A DNA stretch of 64,000 bases, from contig FR899625.1 in assembly GCA_000437435.1 (NCBI GenBank), forward strand, positions 1 to 64,000. The letters run 5' to 3'. This DNA is from Clostridium sp. CAG:768 (GTDB taxonomy: Bacteria > Cyanobacteriota > Vampirovibrionia > Gastranaerophilales > Gastranaerophilaceae). Position numbers and translations under genes: made by a program. The notes below the pieces were generated by a model. The model saw nothing but the letters and a program-made list of their open reading frames with translations, was not told the origin of the DNA and ran no database searches. Of the stretch, positions 34,624-42,956 are shown one piece after another. Numbering within the stretch: the first letter of the stretch is position 1; every line of letters begins with the position of its first letter.

Positions 34624-35808
34624 ATGAAATTCCAAGAAATTAAAAACAATATTTTTTATTGCGGTTTGAATGACTGTGATAGAAGAATTTTTGATGAATT
34701 AATCCCATTAGAACATGGTACAAGTTATAATTCTTATCTTGTAAAGGGTTCTGAAAAAACTGCAATTATTGATACTATGTATCCACCAAAAACAAAAGAA
34801 TATTTAAAAAGATTATCAGATAATCAAGTAGGAAAAGTGGATTATATTGTTGCAAACCATGGGGAACAAGATCACTCTGGGTCAATTCCTGCATTATTGG
34901 AAAAATATCCAAATGCAGTAGTGTTAACAAATCCAAAAGTAGCAGAAAATATAAAATCAATGTTGCATGTTTCTGAAGAAAAAATTCAAGTGATTGCTGA
35001 TGGTGAAGAAGTATCTTTAGGTGATAAAACTCTTAAATTTATTTTTGCACCAGGTGTTCACTGGCCTGATACAATGTTTACTTACATAAAAGAAGATAAT
35101 GTAATTTGTACTTGTGACTTTTTAGGCGCTCATTATACATTCTCTGATGTATTTGCTCAAGAAAGTAAAGAATTAGAGCATAGTGCAAAAAGATATTATG
35201 CCGAAATTATGATGCCATTTAGAATGATGTGTAAAAAATATACTCAAATGGTAAAAGATATGAATGTTGATATGATTTTGCCTAGCCATGGTCCAGTGTA
35301 TAAAAGACCTGATTTTATTTTGGATTTATACACTGACTGGACAGCTGATGCTCCTAAAAATTTAGTAACATTACCTTATGTTTCAATGTATGAAAGTACA
35401 AAAGAAATGATTGATTACTTAAGCGATAAATTAGAAGCTAAAGGTATTAAGACATTCAAATTTGATATTGTAGATGACGATTTAGGTGATCTTGCAATGT
35501 CATTAGTTGATGCAGCAACAATTGTAATGGGAACATCAATGGTTTTAGCAGGACCTCACCCAATGGCAGTTAATGTTGCATATCTTGCAGCTGTATTAAG
35601 ACCTAAAGCTAAATTCGCATCACTTTTAGGATCTTATGGATGGGGCGGTAAATTATTTGACTTGATTGCTCAAATTTTAGCTCCTTTAAAACTCGACTTG
35701 GTAGAACCATTACAAGTAAAAGGTAAACCTACTGAAGAAGATTTCAAAAAATTAGATGCAATGGCTGAAAGTATTTATGAAAAACATAAATCAATTGGTT
35801 TAGTGTAA
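34624..35808 (+). CDS. fprA: Flavodiiron protein (A-type flavoprotein)
   Basis: Reduces oxygen to water (or NO to N2O) with electrons from rubredoxin. 394 residues: an N-terminal metallo-beta-lactamase-like domain with the diiron ligands in HGEQDHSG, GVHWPDT, CDFLGAHY and SHGPVY, and a C-terminal flavodoxin domain that binds FMN (VMGTSMVLAGPHP, LGSYGWGGK). AAGGAG precedes the ATG. Last gene of the PerR-type operon, closed by a strong terminator. There is no fused rubredoxin domain; the separate rubredoxin in the operon can fill that role. Confidence 0.95.
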   Translation: MKFQEIKNNIFYCGLNDCDRRIFDELIPLEHGTSYNSYLVKGSEKTAIIDTMYPPKTKEYLKRLSDNQVGKVDYIVANHGEQDHSGSIPALLEKYPNAVVLTNPKVAENIKSMLHVSEEKIQVIADGEEVSLGDKTLKFIFAPGVHWPDTMFTYIKEDNVICTCDFLGAHYTFSDVFAQESKELEHSAKRYYAEIMMPFRMMCKKYTQMVKDMNVDMILPSHGPVYKRPDFILDLYTDWTADAPKNLVTLPYVSMYESTKEMIDYLSDKLEAKGIKTFKFDIVDDDLGDLAMSLVDAATIVMGTSMVLAGPHPMAVNVAYLAAVLRPKAKFASLLGSYGWGGKLFDLIAQILAPLKLDLVEPLQVKGKPTEEDFKKLDAMAESIYEKHKSIGLV

Positions 35809-35817
35809 GAATTATAT

Positions 35818-35856
35818 TAAAAAAAAGAGCGAACATTTTGTTCGCTCTTTTTTTGT
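35818..35856 (+). terminator. Terminator after the flavodiiron protein gene
   Basis: GAGCGAAC (35827-35834) pairs with GTTCGCTC (35840-35847), with an A run before and a T run after. Confidence 0.85.
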
Positions 35857-35934
35857 TCAAATTTCTTAATAAAAAAGTCAATTATTAAACTCCATTTGTT
35901 TTAAAAAAAATATAGAAAGTGGAGGAAAAATATT

Positions 35935-36153
35935 ATGATTAAAGCTATTAATTTTTTAGGTAAACCAGAAGCTCCAGGAGCAATTTCAAATGTTGCAGCT
36001 CAAAAACCTGAAGCAAAAGTAGTTCCTGCAAATATTGAACCTGCTAAAGATTCATTTGTACCATCAGCAGATAAAAAAGAAGAAGCTCCAAAAGCTGATC
36101 CTAATGATAAATTTGAGAAAAAAGAAGATCCAAAAACAGCAGAAGCAAAATAA
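35935..36153 (+). CDS. Small disordered protein of unknown function
   Basis: 72 residues, rich in Lys, Glu, Ala, Pro and Asp after a short start MIKAINFLGKPEAPG; no membrane segment or folded domain is evident. GGAGG lies about nine bases before the ATG, and a terminator directly follows, so it is a real single-gene unit. No family was recognised. Confidence 0.7.
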   Translation: MIKAINFLGKPEAPGAISNVAAQKPEAKVVPANIEPAKDSFVPSADKKEEAPKADPNDKFEKKEDPKTAEAK

Positions 36154-36164
36154 TTAATTTTAAA

Positions 36165-36199
36165 GTAAAAAAGATGCTTTGAAAAAAGCATCTTTTTTG
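36165..36199. terminator. Bidirectional terminator between the 72-residue protein and P5
   Basis: AAAAGATGCTTT pairs with AAAGCATCTTTT around a GAAA loop; serves converging genes. Confidence 0.85.
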
Positions 36200-36964
36200 T
36201 TAGAAACTAATTCTTCTAGGATAATCTTTGGGAACTTTCCATCCATTTCTTTGAATGATTGCATTACAGTATACAACATTACCTGCATCTGTATTACAGC
36301 CTCTTTCATTATCATTATAAAGAGTATCTTCATTTCCGTCCCATTTATATAGTGCTGGTTCCATTCCTTTGTTGTATAAGTATTTCCAGCTACTGCTGTT
36401 GGAAATGGGGTAGAACTCAAAACTAAAAGAACAGGTTCCGATAGAGTATCTTTGCTTTAAACATTTTTCTGGGTTTTTAGGATAAAAACGAATATCTCTA
36501 TTTTCGTGTTGTGCAAAAGAAAAAGAACTTCCATCAGCTAAAAAGTATAGGTAAATTTTATTACCTTCGTAATCTTTAGCTTCTTTTTTTTCCGTGACTT
36601 TTAAATACGGAGCAAGATATCTTTGGAAAGAAGAATCATTTTTATCAGCTTGGTTAACATAATTTCCTTCATCATCTTTTTGATCATTGTTAAAATATGA
36701 CCAACTTTCGACTTCTCCGTTATCCGTAATCGATTGTAAAATAGCCTGATTCATTAGAGAATAAAATTTTTGTAATCTGGTTTCCACAACTCTGTTTCTA
36801 TAATCAGCCATAAGTGCTGGCATAGTTAAAGCAGCAACAACTGCAATAATACCAAGTGTAATTAAAACTTCAGCAAGAGTGAACCCATTTCTATTTATGT
36901 GATGTTTCATATCACTATTATAGTAAATATTTTTTAATAAGTAAATAGCTTCTTGTTTCAACAT
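36200..36964 (-). CDS. Prepilin-like protein (locus P5) with an intact long leader and no homopolymer
   Basis: Prepilin of 254 residues from the ATG at 36964, six bases after AGGAGG. The leader MLKQEAIYLLKNIYYNSDM is fused in frame to MKHHINRNGFTLAEVLITLG; a further TTG at 36970 is less likely. It has the G/F cleavage site, Glu+5, a membrane helix, several Cys and an end motif NGWKVPKDYPRRISF. The start resembles the P1 and P3 leaders (MFxQEA) but there is no G/C tract, so here the long form is made without slippage. An internal ATG at 36910 with a TATAAT box and dyad gives a possible short form. Confidence 0.88.
   Translation of the reverse strand: MLKQEAIYLLKNIYYNSDMKHHINRNGFTLAEVLITLGIIAVVAALTMPALMADYRNRVVETRLQKFYSLMNQAILQSITDNGEVESWSYFNNDQKDDEGNYVNQADKNDSSFQRYLAPYLKVTEKKEAKDYEGNKIYLYFLADGSSFSFAQHENRDIRFYPKNPEKCLKQRYSIGTCSFSFEFYPISNSSSWKYLYNKGMEPALYKWDGNEDTLYNDNERGCNTDAGNVVYCNAIIQRNGWKVPKDYPRRISF
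36899..36922 (-). promoter_or_regulatory. Internal TATAAT box and GTGAT-N7-ATCAC dyad of P5
   Basis: TATAAT at 36922-36917 with TTTACT 17 bases upstream, then the dyad 36915-36899 with an ATG in its loop. The bases also encode YNSDM of the long leader. Confidence 0.55.
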
Positions 36965-36984
36965 TTTCAACCTCCTTTTTCTTT

Positions 36985-37013
36985 ATTATATATTATGTTT
37001 TAAATTTTTTCAA
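36985..37013 (-). promoter_or_regulatory. Promoter of prepilin P5
   Basis: TTGAAA (37013-37008), 17 bases, TATAAT (36990-36985), followed by AGGAGG and the leader ATG. Confidence 0.7.
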
Positions 37014-37018
37014 CTAAA

Positions 37019-37049
37019 TAAAAAGCGGAGAGTCAATCTCCGCTTTTTC
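37019..37049. terminator. Terminator after thrS
   Basis: AAAAGCGGAGA (37021-37031) pairs with TCTCCGCTTTT (37037-37047). On the minus strand it terminates thrS. Confidence 0.85.
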
Positions 37050-37057
37050 ATCTTTAA

Positions 37058-38863
37058 TTAAGCTTTAACAAGTGATTTGGCGAATGATTCAGAGTTGCGA
37101 GAATGAATTTCATCTTCAATTTTTGAAATGAATTCATCTACGCTCATAGTGCCAACTTGTCCGATACCACGAGCTCTTACTGCAACAGAGTTTGCTTCTA
37201 TTTCTTTATCACCGATTACGCAAACGTAAGGAATTTTCTTGTCTTGTAAGCTTTCTCTGATTTTGTAATTCATACTTTCAGATCTGTCATCAAGATTTAC
37301 TCTTATACCTTTATCACGCATTTTTTTGTATACTTTTTCAGCAAAGTCAATGTGTTTTTCGTTGCTGATTGGAACAATTGCAACTTGTGTAGGTGCAAGC
37401 CATGTTGGGAATGCGCCTGCGTAATGTTCAATTAAGATACCGTGGAAACGTTCCATTGATCCGAAAATTACACGGTGTAACATTACAGGAGTTTTCATTG
37501 AGCCGTCTTTATCTTGGTATTTGATATCAAATCTTTCAGGTAAGTTAAAGTCTAATTGAATTGTAGCACATTGCCAAGTTCTACCGATTGCATCTTTAAC
37601 TTTGAAGTCAATTTTTGGACCGTAAAATGCACCATCGCCTTCATTGATGTCATATTTCATTCCACGTTTGTCCATAGCTTCTTTTAGCCCAGCTTCAGCT
37701 CTGTTCCAGTTTTCAATTTCCCCAACGTAACTCTCTGGACGTGTAGATAATTCAACTTCAAATTTCATATTGAAAATTTTCATTGTATCAGCTACAAAAT
37801 CAATAATTTCATTGATTTCATCTACTAATTGTTCAGGTGTACAGAAAATGTGAGCATCATCTTGAGTAAAGCCTTGTACACGAGTAAGACCTGATAGAGC
37901 TCCTGATTTTTCTTTTCTGTAAACTGTTCCTAATTCTGCCATTCTCAATGGTAATGAACGGTAAGAATATCTGTTTGCTTGGTAAATTAATATGTGGAAT
38001 GGGCAATTCATTGGTTTTAAAATGAATTGTTCATCTGAATCTTCATCTTTTTGAATAAAGAACATATTTTCACGGTAGTGGTCTGCGTGACCTGAAATTT
38101 CCCATAATTTAGATTTTGCAATATGAGGAGTATTTACAATTACATAACCACGTTTTCTATGTTCAGTTCTCCAGTAATTTTCAATTTCTTCTCTAACAAC
38201 TGCTAAGTTTGGATGCCATAGAACAAGACCTCCGCCTAATTCATCTCTTGTTGAGAATAAATCAAGTTTTGCTCCAATTTTTCTATGGTCACGTTTTTCT
38301 GCTTCTTCAATAAAATGTAAGTAGTCTGCTAAATCTTCTTTGCTCCAGAATGCTGTTGCATAAATTCTTTGAAGCATTTTATTTTTAGCATTACCTCTCC
38401 AGTAAGCACCTGCAACTTTTAATAATTTGAATGCATTAGCTTTAATATATGATGTATTTGGAAGGTGAGGTCCTGCACATAGGTCATTAAATAGAACATT
38501 ACCATCTTTGTCTTTTGTTAAGTACAATGTTGGGTTGTCATTTCTGTGTTCTTCCAATAATTCTGCTTTGTAAATTTCACCTTCAGCTTTAAATTCTTCG
38601 ATTTGTTTGTCAACATCAGGAATTACATATTTTTCGAATGAAAGATTTTGTTTTACAATATTTTTCATTTCTTCTTCGATTTTAACAAGATCTTCTTGGG
38701 TAAAAGCGTGACCATCTGTTAAATCGAAGTCATAATAAAAGCCGTTCTCTACAGCAGGTCCGATAGCTAACTTTGCAGACGGAAACAGCTTTTGAACAGC
38801 TTGAGCCATGATGTGTGATGTTGAGTGTCTTAAAACACTTAAAGTTGATTCGTTTTTTTCCAT
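37058..38863 (-). CDS. thrS: Threonyl-tRNA synthetase lacking the TGS domain
   Basis: Charges tRNA-Thr. 601 residues; the protein starts directly with the editing domain (STLSVLRHSTSHIMAQAV, with HxxxH) and lacks the N-terminal TGS domain of the about 640-residue enterobacterial form, as seen in some cyanobacterial enzymes. The editing site CAGPHLPNT, the catalytic-core zinc Cys in MNCPFHILIYQ, His residues in DDAHIF and LHRVIFGS, and a C-terminal anticodon-binding domain are all present. A leader of about 70 bases with a GC-rich hairpin precedes it. Confidence 0.95.
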   Translation of the reverse strand: MEKNESTLSVLRHSTSHIMAQAVQKLFPSAKLAIGPAVENGFYYDFDLTDGHAFTQEDLVKIEEEMKNIVKQNLSFEKYVIPDVDKQIEEFKAEGEIYKAELLEEHRNDNPTLYLTKDKDGNVLFNDLCAGPHLPNTSYIKANAFKLLKVAGAYWRGNAKNKMLQRIYATAFWSKEDLADYLHFIEEAEKRDHRKIGAKLDLFSTRDELGGGLVLWHPNLAVVREEIENYWRTEHRKRGYVIVNTPHIAKSKLWEISGHADHYRENMFFIQKDEDSDEQFILKPMNCPFHILIYQANRYSYRSLPLRMAELGTVYRKEKSGALSGLTRVQGFTQDDAHIFCTPEQLVDEINEIIDFVADTMKIFNMKFEVELSTRPESYVGEIENWNRAEAGLKEAMDKRGMKYDINEGDGAFYGPKIDFKVKDAIGRTWQCATIQLDFNLPERFDIKYQDKDGSMKTPVMLHRVIFGSMERFHGILIEHYAGAFPTWLAPTQVAIVPISNEKHIDFAEKVYKKMRDKGIRVNLDDRSESMNYKIRESLQDKKIPYVCVIGDKEIEANSVAVRARGIGQVGTMSVDEFISKIEDEIHSRNSESFAKSLVKA

Positions 38864-38968
38864 TTTTATCCTTTCCGGTCAACGATAACATTCGAAAGAC
38901 CAATAACGGGGTGGATCCCCCTAACTAACTACAATCAACTTTATACTACTAATATATAAGAATTACAA
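38864..38968 (-). promoter_or_regulatory. thrS promoter and structured leader
   Basis: Promoter TTGTAA (38968-38963), 17 bases, TATAAA (38945-38940). The predicted leader contains GGGG (38920-38917) facing CCCC (38911-38908) across a 5-base loop, then a possible longer-range pairing of GGTC (38901-38898) with GACC (38880-38877). No T-box features were found. Confidence 0.45.
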
Positions 38969-38969
38969 G

Positions 38970-39824
38970 TTAAGAATTTTTATTACCAAAAAGTTTTACA
39001 CAAGCTGCTGAAATTATTGCTGCTGCTCCTCCTGTAATTAAAGCCCATTTAGTTTTGCCTGTTTGTGGTACAAATTTCTTCACAGAATCAAAAGAAAAGT
39101 CTTGTAACATATTATCTACAACTGGTTTAATTTCTTTTTTTGCAGATTCCAGCATATCTTTTTTATGTAAGACCCCATTTTTTTCAACTTTTGTTAAATT
39201 TTTATATAAATCTAATTCTTTATTTGTTACATTAATTGCGATATCTCTTGAAGACTTAAACATATCAATAGTTGTGTCATTAATTGGATTAGGTGCTTTA
39301 TATCCGTCTTCTCCAATTGCGTCGACTATATCTTTTTTTACAATATTGATAATATTTTCAGGGAGAATATCTCTTTTTTTGATCTCGTTAAAATATTCTT
39401 CTAAAGAAATATTTTGGCCTTTTTTATTAGTTAAATAATTTATAAATGCATCAATTTTTTTGTTTGCATTTTTCGCATCTTTTTCTTGCTTAATTAATTG
39501 TTGTTTAAAGTCTGCTGAAGATATTTTATCTCCAGGAAAAGCATTGTTTATTCTGACTTCTAAGTTGTCTAATACTGCTCTTGCTGGAACAAGTCCCCAA
39601 GATTTAGAAATAGCATCTAGAGATTTGGCATTTTGCATATTATCAATGGTTTTGTAAAAAACATCAGAGTTTGCATTTAGTAATTCATCTAAATTTTTAG
39701 CCGCTCTTGGTGCATATGTAGAACCTGCAATTGCACCTGCAGTTCCTGCACAAATTCCTGTAGAAATTGCCATTATATTGTTTTGAGCTCTGTTATCTTT
39801 ATTTTGGACTGGATAGATATGCAT
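38970..39824 (-). CDS. Membrane protein of unknown function
   Basis: About 284 residues from the ATG at 39824, which follows AAGGAG; the frame extends ten codons further without support. There is a hydrophobic Ala/Gly-rich segment near residues 17-38 and another at the very end (ALITGGAAAIISAACVKLFG), with a long Lys/Asp-rich helical middle between them. This plan, membrane segments at the ends and a polar helical body, recalls the other small unknown membrane proteins in the window. No family was recognised. Confidence 0.65.
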   Translation of the reverse strand: MHIYPVQNKDNRAQNNIMAISTGICAGTAGAIAGSTYAPRAAKNLDELLNANSDVFYKTIDNMQNAKSLDAISKSWGLVPARAVLDNLEVRINNAFPGDKISSADFKQQLIKQEKDAKNANKKIDAFINYLTNKKGQNISLEEYFNEIKKRDILPENIINIVKKDIVDAIGEDGYKAPNPINDTTIDMFKSSRDIAINVTNKELDLYKNLTKVEKNGVLHKKDMLESAKKEIKPVVDNMLQDFSFDSVKKFVPQTGKTKWALITGGAAAIISAACVKLFGNKNS

Positions 39825-39985
39825 ACTTAATCTCCTTAGAATTTTATTATTCATTAAAACTTGTAAATATATTTATTGTTATTATATAAATTAAGTTTTT
39901 ACAAAAAGTTACATAGCTTTTACAGGCATGAAAATTTTTTGTTATTTGTTATAAAATATCATTATTAAAGAAAAGAGGTAAATAA

Positions 39986-40327
39986 ATGAATACAGCAGTC
40001 TTAGTCGGTAGAGTAGGCCGAGATGCCGAAATAAAATATTTTGAATCAGGAAAAGTAAAAGCTAATTTCTCAATAGCGGTAAATCGTTGGGATCCTAAAA
40101 CAAAATCTGAAGTAGCCGATTGGTTTAATATCGATGTATGGGATAAATTAGCTGAATTTGCAGGTGAATATGTTAAAAAAGGTGTTCAGGTCGCTGTAGA
40201 TGGCAGAATTGGTCAAAATAAATGGACTGATAAAGCTACAGGCAATGAGAGAGAAAATTTCCTAATCATTGCAAGCAGTATTAGATTACTAGGTTCAAAA
40301 AGAGATATTGAGCAAGATCAGTTATGA
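39986..40327 (+). CDS. ssb: Single-stranded DNA-binding protein, short form
   Basis: OB-fold protein of 113 residues that binds single-stranded DNA during replication and repair: NTAVLVGRVGRDAEIKY, the ANFSIAVNRW strand and WFNIDVWDKLAEFA are typical. It is much shorter than usual (about 150-180), ending RDIEQDQL without the acidic tail (DDDIPF type) that recruits other proteins. The start ATG follows AAAGAGG. Its stop overlaps the next gene's start by four bases (ATGA), an unusual partner. Confidence 0.9.
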   Translation: MNTAVLVGRVGRDAEIKYFESGKVKANFSIAVNRWDPKTKSEVADWFNIDVWDKLAEFAGEYVKKGVQVAVDGRIGQNKWTDKATGNERENFLIIASSIRLLGSKRDIEQDQL

Positions 40328-41646
40328 TAATTAATTCAAATATTGTAGGTATAATTGCAGATGATTTAACAGGAGCTAATGATACAGCTCTCCAATTCCA
40401 TTTAAAAGGGGCTAATACGCAGATATTATTATCTGATGAAATAGAACCTTTAAATATCAAAAATACTCAAACTTGGGCTATTTCGACAGAATCAAGAAAT
40501 GTTGAGCCTGAAACTGCTTATGAAAAAGTATTAAAAGCTGCAAAAATGCTTGAAGAAAAGTTAAATCCTGATTATTTTTATAAAAAAATTGATTCTACCG
40601 TAAGAGGTAATATTGCTGTAGAAGTTTTAGGTATCTTAGCTGCATTAAATTATGATGCCTCAATTGTATTACCTGCTTTTCCGGCAGAAACAAGAACTAC
40701 AGTTGGCGGTTATCATCTTTTAAGAGGAATTCCGATAGAGCGTACAGAGATGGCAAGAGATCCACATTCTCCTATTTTTGAATCTCACTTGCCAACTTTA
40801 TTAAAATCTCAAATTTTACCAGAGTATCAAAATTTAATAGGACAAATAGAATTAAAAACTGTTATGAAAGGTGCTGGTCCTATTTTACAAAGAATTAATG
40901 AATTGATAAATGAAGGTAAAAAATTAATAATTACAGATGCTGTGTCAACCGTTGATATAGAGCAAGTTGCGTTGGCTATCAAAAAATGTGATTATAAAAT
41001 TTTACCGGCTGGAACTGCTGCGTTTGCTCAGGCTTTGAGTGAATTTTGGTTTGCTGATTTAGATTGTGAACATATTATAAAAACATTTCCTAGATTACCT
41101 AAATTTATTGTATCTGGTAGTGCTACACAAATTACTGCTAATCAGATTGAAAAGCTTGAAAATAGTGATGAGTTTGAAGATGTTTTATCTATAAGTCTTG
41201 ATTTGAAGACTGTTTTAGATGGTGTAAAAGATGAATTAGTTGACAGGGTTGTATCTAATTTAAGATTTGATAATACTGTAATTGTTCATACTTCTCATCT
41301 GATTAAGGATTTTGACGGTTTTTCAGAAGATTCACTAAATGCTGAATTGACTAAAGCAAATTTAGCAACTGTAATTACTGATTTCTTAGCAGAGTTGACT
41401 AAACGAGTATTAGCTAAAAAGGAAGCTATTTTGATAACTTTAGGCGGTGAAACTTCCTATAAGTGTTGTAATGCTATTGGAGCTTATCAATTACAATTAA
41501 TAGATGAAGTAGCTCCTGCAATTGCTCTTACTCTTGACCATAACGCTCAATGGATTGTGACTAAATCAGGAAATCTTGGAACTGCAAATACTTTAATTGA
41601 TATTTTGAGATATTTTGAAACACATGGCGGATTGCAAGATGCCTAA
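40324..41646 (+). CDS. Four-carbon acid sugar kinase family protein (DUF1537 / OtnK-DtnK type)
   Basis: 440 residues. The N-terminal motif IIADDLTGANDTALQF is the signature of the four-carbon acid sugar kinase family, which phosphorylates D-threonate, D-erythronate, L-threonate and related acids; the C-terminal nucleotide-binding domain includes LITLGGETSYKC. The start overlaps ssb by four bases and the end overlaps the PdxA-type gene by eight bases, so kinase and dehydrogenase are made together. In characterised pathways such pairs turn threonate/erythronate into dihydroxyacetone phosphate. The exact substrate is not known. Confidence 0.88.
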   Translation: MIINSNIVGIIADDLTGANDTALQFHLKGANTQILLSDEIEPLNIKNTQTWAISTESRNVEPETAYEKVLKAAKMLEEKLNPDYFYKKIDSTVRGNIAVEVLGILAALNYDASIVLPAFPAETRTTVGGYHLLRGIPIERTEMARDPHSPIFESHLPTLLKSQILPEYQNLIGQIELKTVMKGAGPILQRINELINEGKKLIITDAVSTVDIEQVALAIKKCDYKILPAGTAAFAQALSEFWFADLDCEHIIKTFPRLPKFIVSGSATQITANQIEKLENSDEFEDVLSISLDLKTVLDGVKDELVDRVVSNLRFDNTVIVHTSHLIKDFDGFSEDSLNAELTKANLATVITDFLAELTKRVLAKKEAILITLGGETSYKCCNAIGAYQLQLIDEVAPAIALTLDHNAQWIVTKSGNLGTANTLIDILRYFETHGGLQDA

Positions 41647-42526
41647 GATTATTATTACAACAGGTGATCCAAATGGTATTGGTGCTGAAATTACTATAAA
41701 AGCATTGAATAAATTAGATTTGCCTCAAAATAGAATTGCTTTAATTTCTAATAAAAAAATTTTAGATTATTATGGAAAATTAGATAAGGATTATGAAATT
41801 ATTTATGTTCCTTATGACTATGATATTTGTCCAGGTAAGATTACTAAAGAAGCAGGAGAATTTTCATTTCAATCTGTTAAATTAGCTTGTGAAATTGGAG
41901 CAGAAGCTATTGTGACAGCACCTGTTGCAAAGAATGCGCTTTATCTTGCAGGGCATAATTTTAATGGGCAGACAGAAATTTTGCAAAAATATTTAGCTCA
42001 TGATAATCAATTAGCTGAAATGCTTTTTGTTGCAGGTAATTTTAGAGTGTTACTTTTAACTCGCCATGTTGCATTGAAAGATATTAATCTTACTAAAAAT
42101 ATGGTTGTTGAGAAAATCCTTAATTTAAAAGAGTTTTTTGTTAAGAATTTAAGAATTTCAGATCCAAAATTTGCACTCTGCGGATTTAATCCTCATGCTG
42201 GAGAAGATGGAATTTTAGGACGAGAAGAAATTGATATTTTAATTCCTGCAGTAAATGAATTAAGAGAGAAAGGTGTAAATATTACAAATCCTTTGCCTGC
42301 AGATACGTTATTTATTAAAGCGTTAAATTATGATTGTTGTATTGCAAATTATCATGACCAAGGTTTAATTCCGATTAAAACTGTTGCTGGAGATAAGACT
42401 GTTAATATGACAATAGGGCTGGATATAATAAGAACTTCTCCGGGACATGGAACTGCATTTGATATTGCAGGTAAAAATATTGCAGATGAAACTGGCATGA
42501 TTGAAGCTATAAAAGCTGTTTTATAA
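41639..42526 (+). CDS. PdxA-family dehydrogenase (PdxA or PdxA2)
   Basis: Starts at the ATG at 41639 (MPKIIITTGDPNGIGAE); an upstream in-frame start at 41615 lies inside the kinase gene. About 295 residues. The GDPNGIG motif, the substrate His in GHNFNGQTEIL and the metal His in NYHDQGLIPIK and SPGHGTAFDIAG are present. The family covers 4-hydroxythreonine 4-phosphate dehydrogenase of vitamin B6 synthesis and PdxA2 enzymes for 4-phospho-threonate/erythronate. The tight coupling to a four-carbon acid sugar kinase favours the PdxA2 role. Confidence 0.87.
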   Translation: MPKIIITTGDPNGIGAEITIKALNKLDLPQNRIALISNKKILDYYGKLDKDYEIIYVPYDYDICPGKITKEAGEFSFQSVKLACEIGAEAIVTAPVAKNALYLAGHNFNGQTEILQKYLAHDNQLAEMLFVAGNFRVLLLTRHVALKDINLTKNMVVEKILNLKEFFVKNLRISDPKFALCGFNPHAGEDGILGREEIDILIPAVNELREKGVNITNPLPADTLFIKALNYDCCIANYHDQGLIPIKTVAGDKTVNMTIGLDIIRTSPGHGTAFDIAGKNIADETGMIEAIKAVL

Positions 42527-42538
42527 TGGAGATTTAAA

Positions 42539-42877
42539 ATGAAAATTAATAATGTATTTAAAAATGTTTTGTATGGGTCTGTGTTAGCTATTGTTGGTTA
42601 TTCTGCTTATGATAGTGTGAAAGAGGATATTAAAGCTGACAAAGATTTTATAAATAATTCTTCAAATGAAATAAGACAAAAGGATTTTAAAAGGTATAAA
42701 AGGATTATTGATAACATTAATTCTAAAAATGTTGTTGATAATTTTCAATTATGGAATAATGAATTAAAATCAATGCGAGATTCTTTGTATATTGATAGTA
42801 TTGCTAAAACTAATTATGCAAAAGGTGCTCAAATGGTAAGAGATAGTATAAAAAATGCTGCTAAAACAATTAAGTAA
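42539..42877 (+). CDS. Small protein with N-terminal membrane segment, unknown function
   Basis: 112 residues, with a membrane segment near residues 8-24 (NVLYGSVLAIVGYSAY) and a charged, mostly helical remainder. GGAGA lies about seven bases before the ATG, 12 bases after the PdxA-type gene, so it may be the last gene of that operon. A strong terminator follows. No family was recognised. Confidence 0.65.
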   Translation: MKINNVFKNVLYGSVLAIVGYSAYDSVKEDIKADKDFINNSSNEIRQKDFKRYKRIIDNINSKNVVDNFQLWNNELKSMRDSLYIDSIAKTNYAKGAQMVRDSIKNAAKTIK

Positions 42878-42901
42878 GTTGTAATATTTATATTTGATTA
42901 T

Positions 42902-42935
42902 AAACAAGACCTCTTATTTAAAGAGGTCTTGTTTA
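42902..42935. terminator. Bidirectional terminator between the 112-residue protein and secF
   Basis: AAACAAGACCTCTT pairs with AAGAGGTCTTGTTT, a 14-bp stem with a 5-base loop. Confidence 0.85.
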
Positions 42936-42956
42936 GTTTCTATTTTATAATCAAAT

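Noticed and set aside
38864..38968. T-box riboswitch before thrS
   Set aside because: The leader is too short and lacks the specifier hairpin, the conserved T-box sequence and a terminator.
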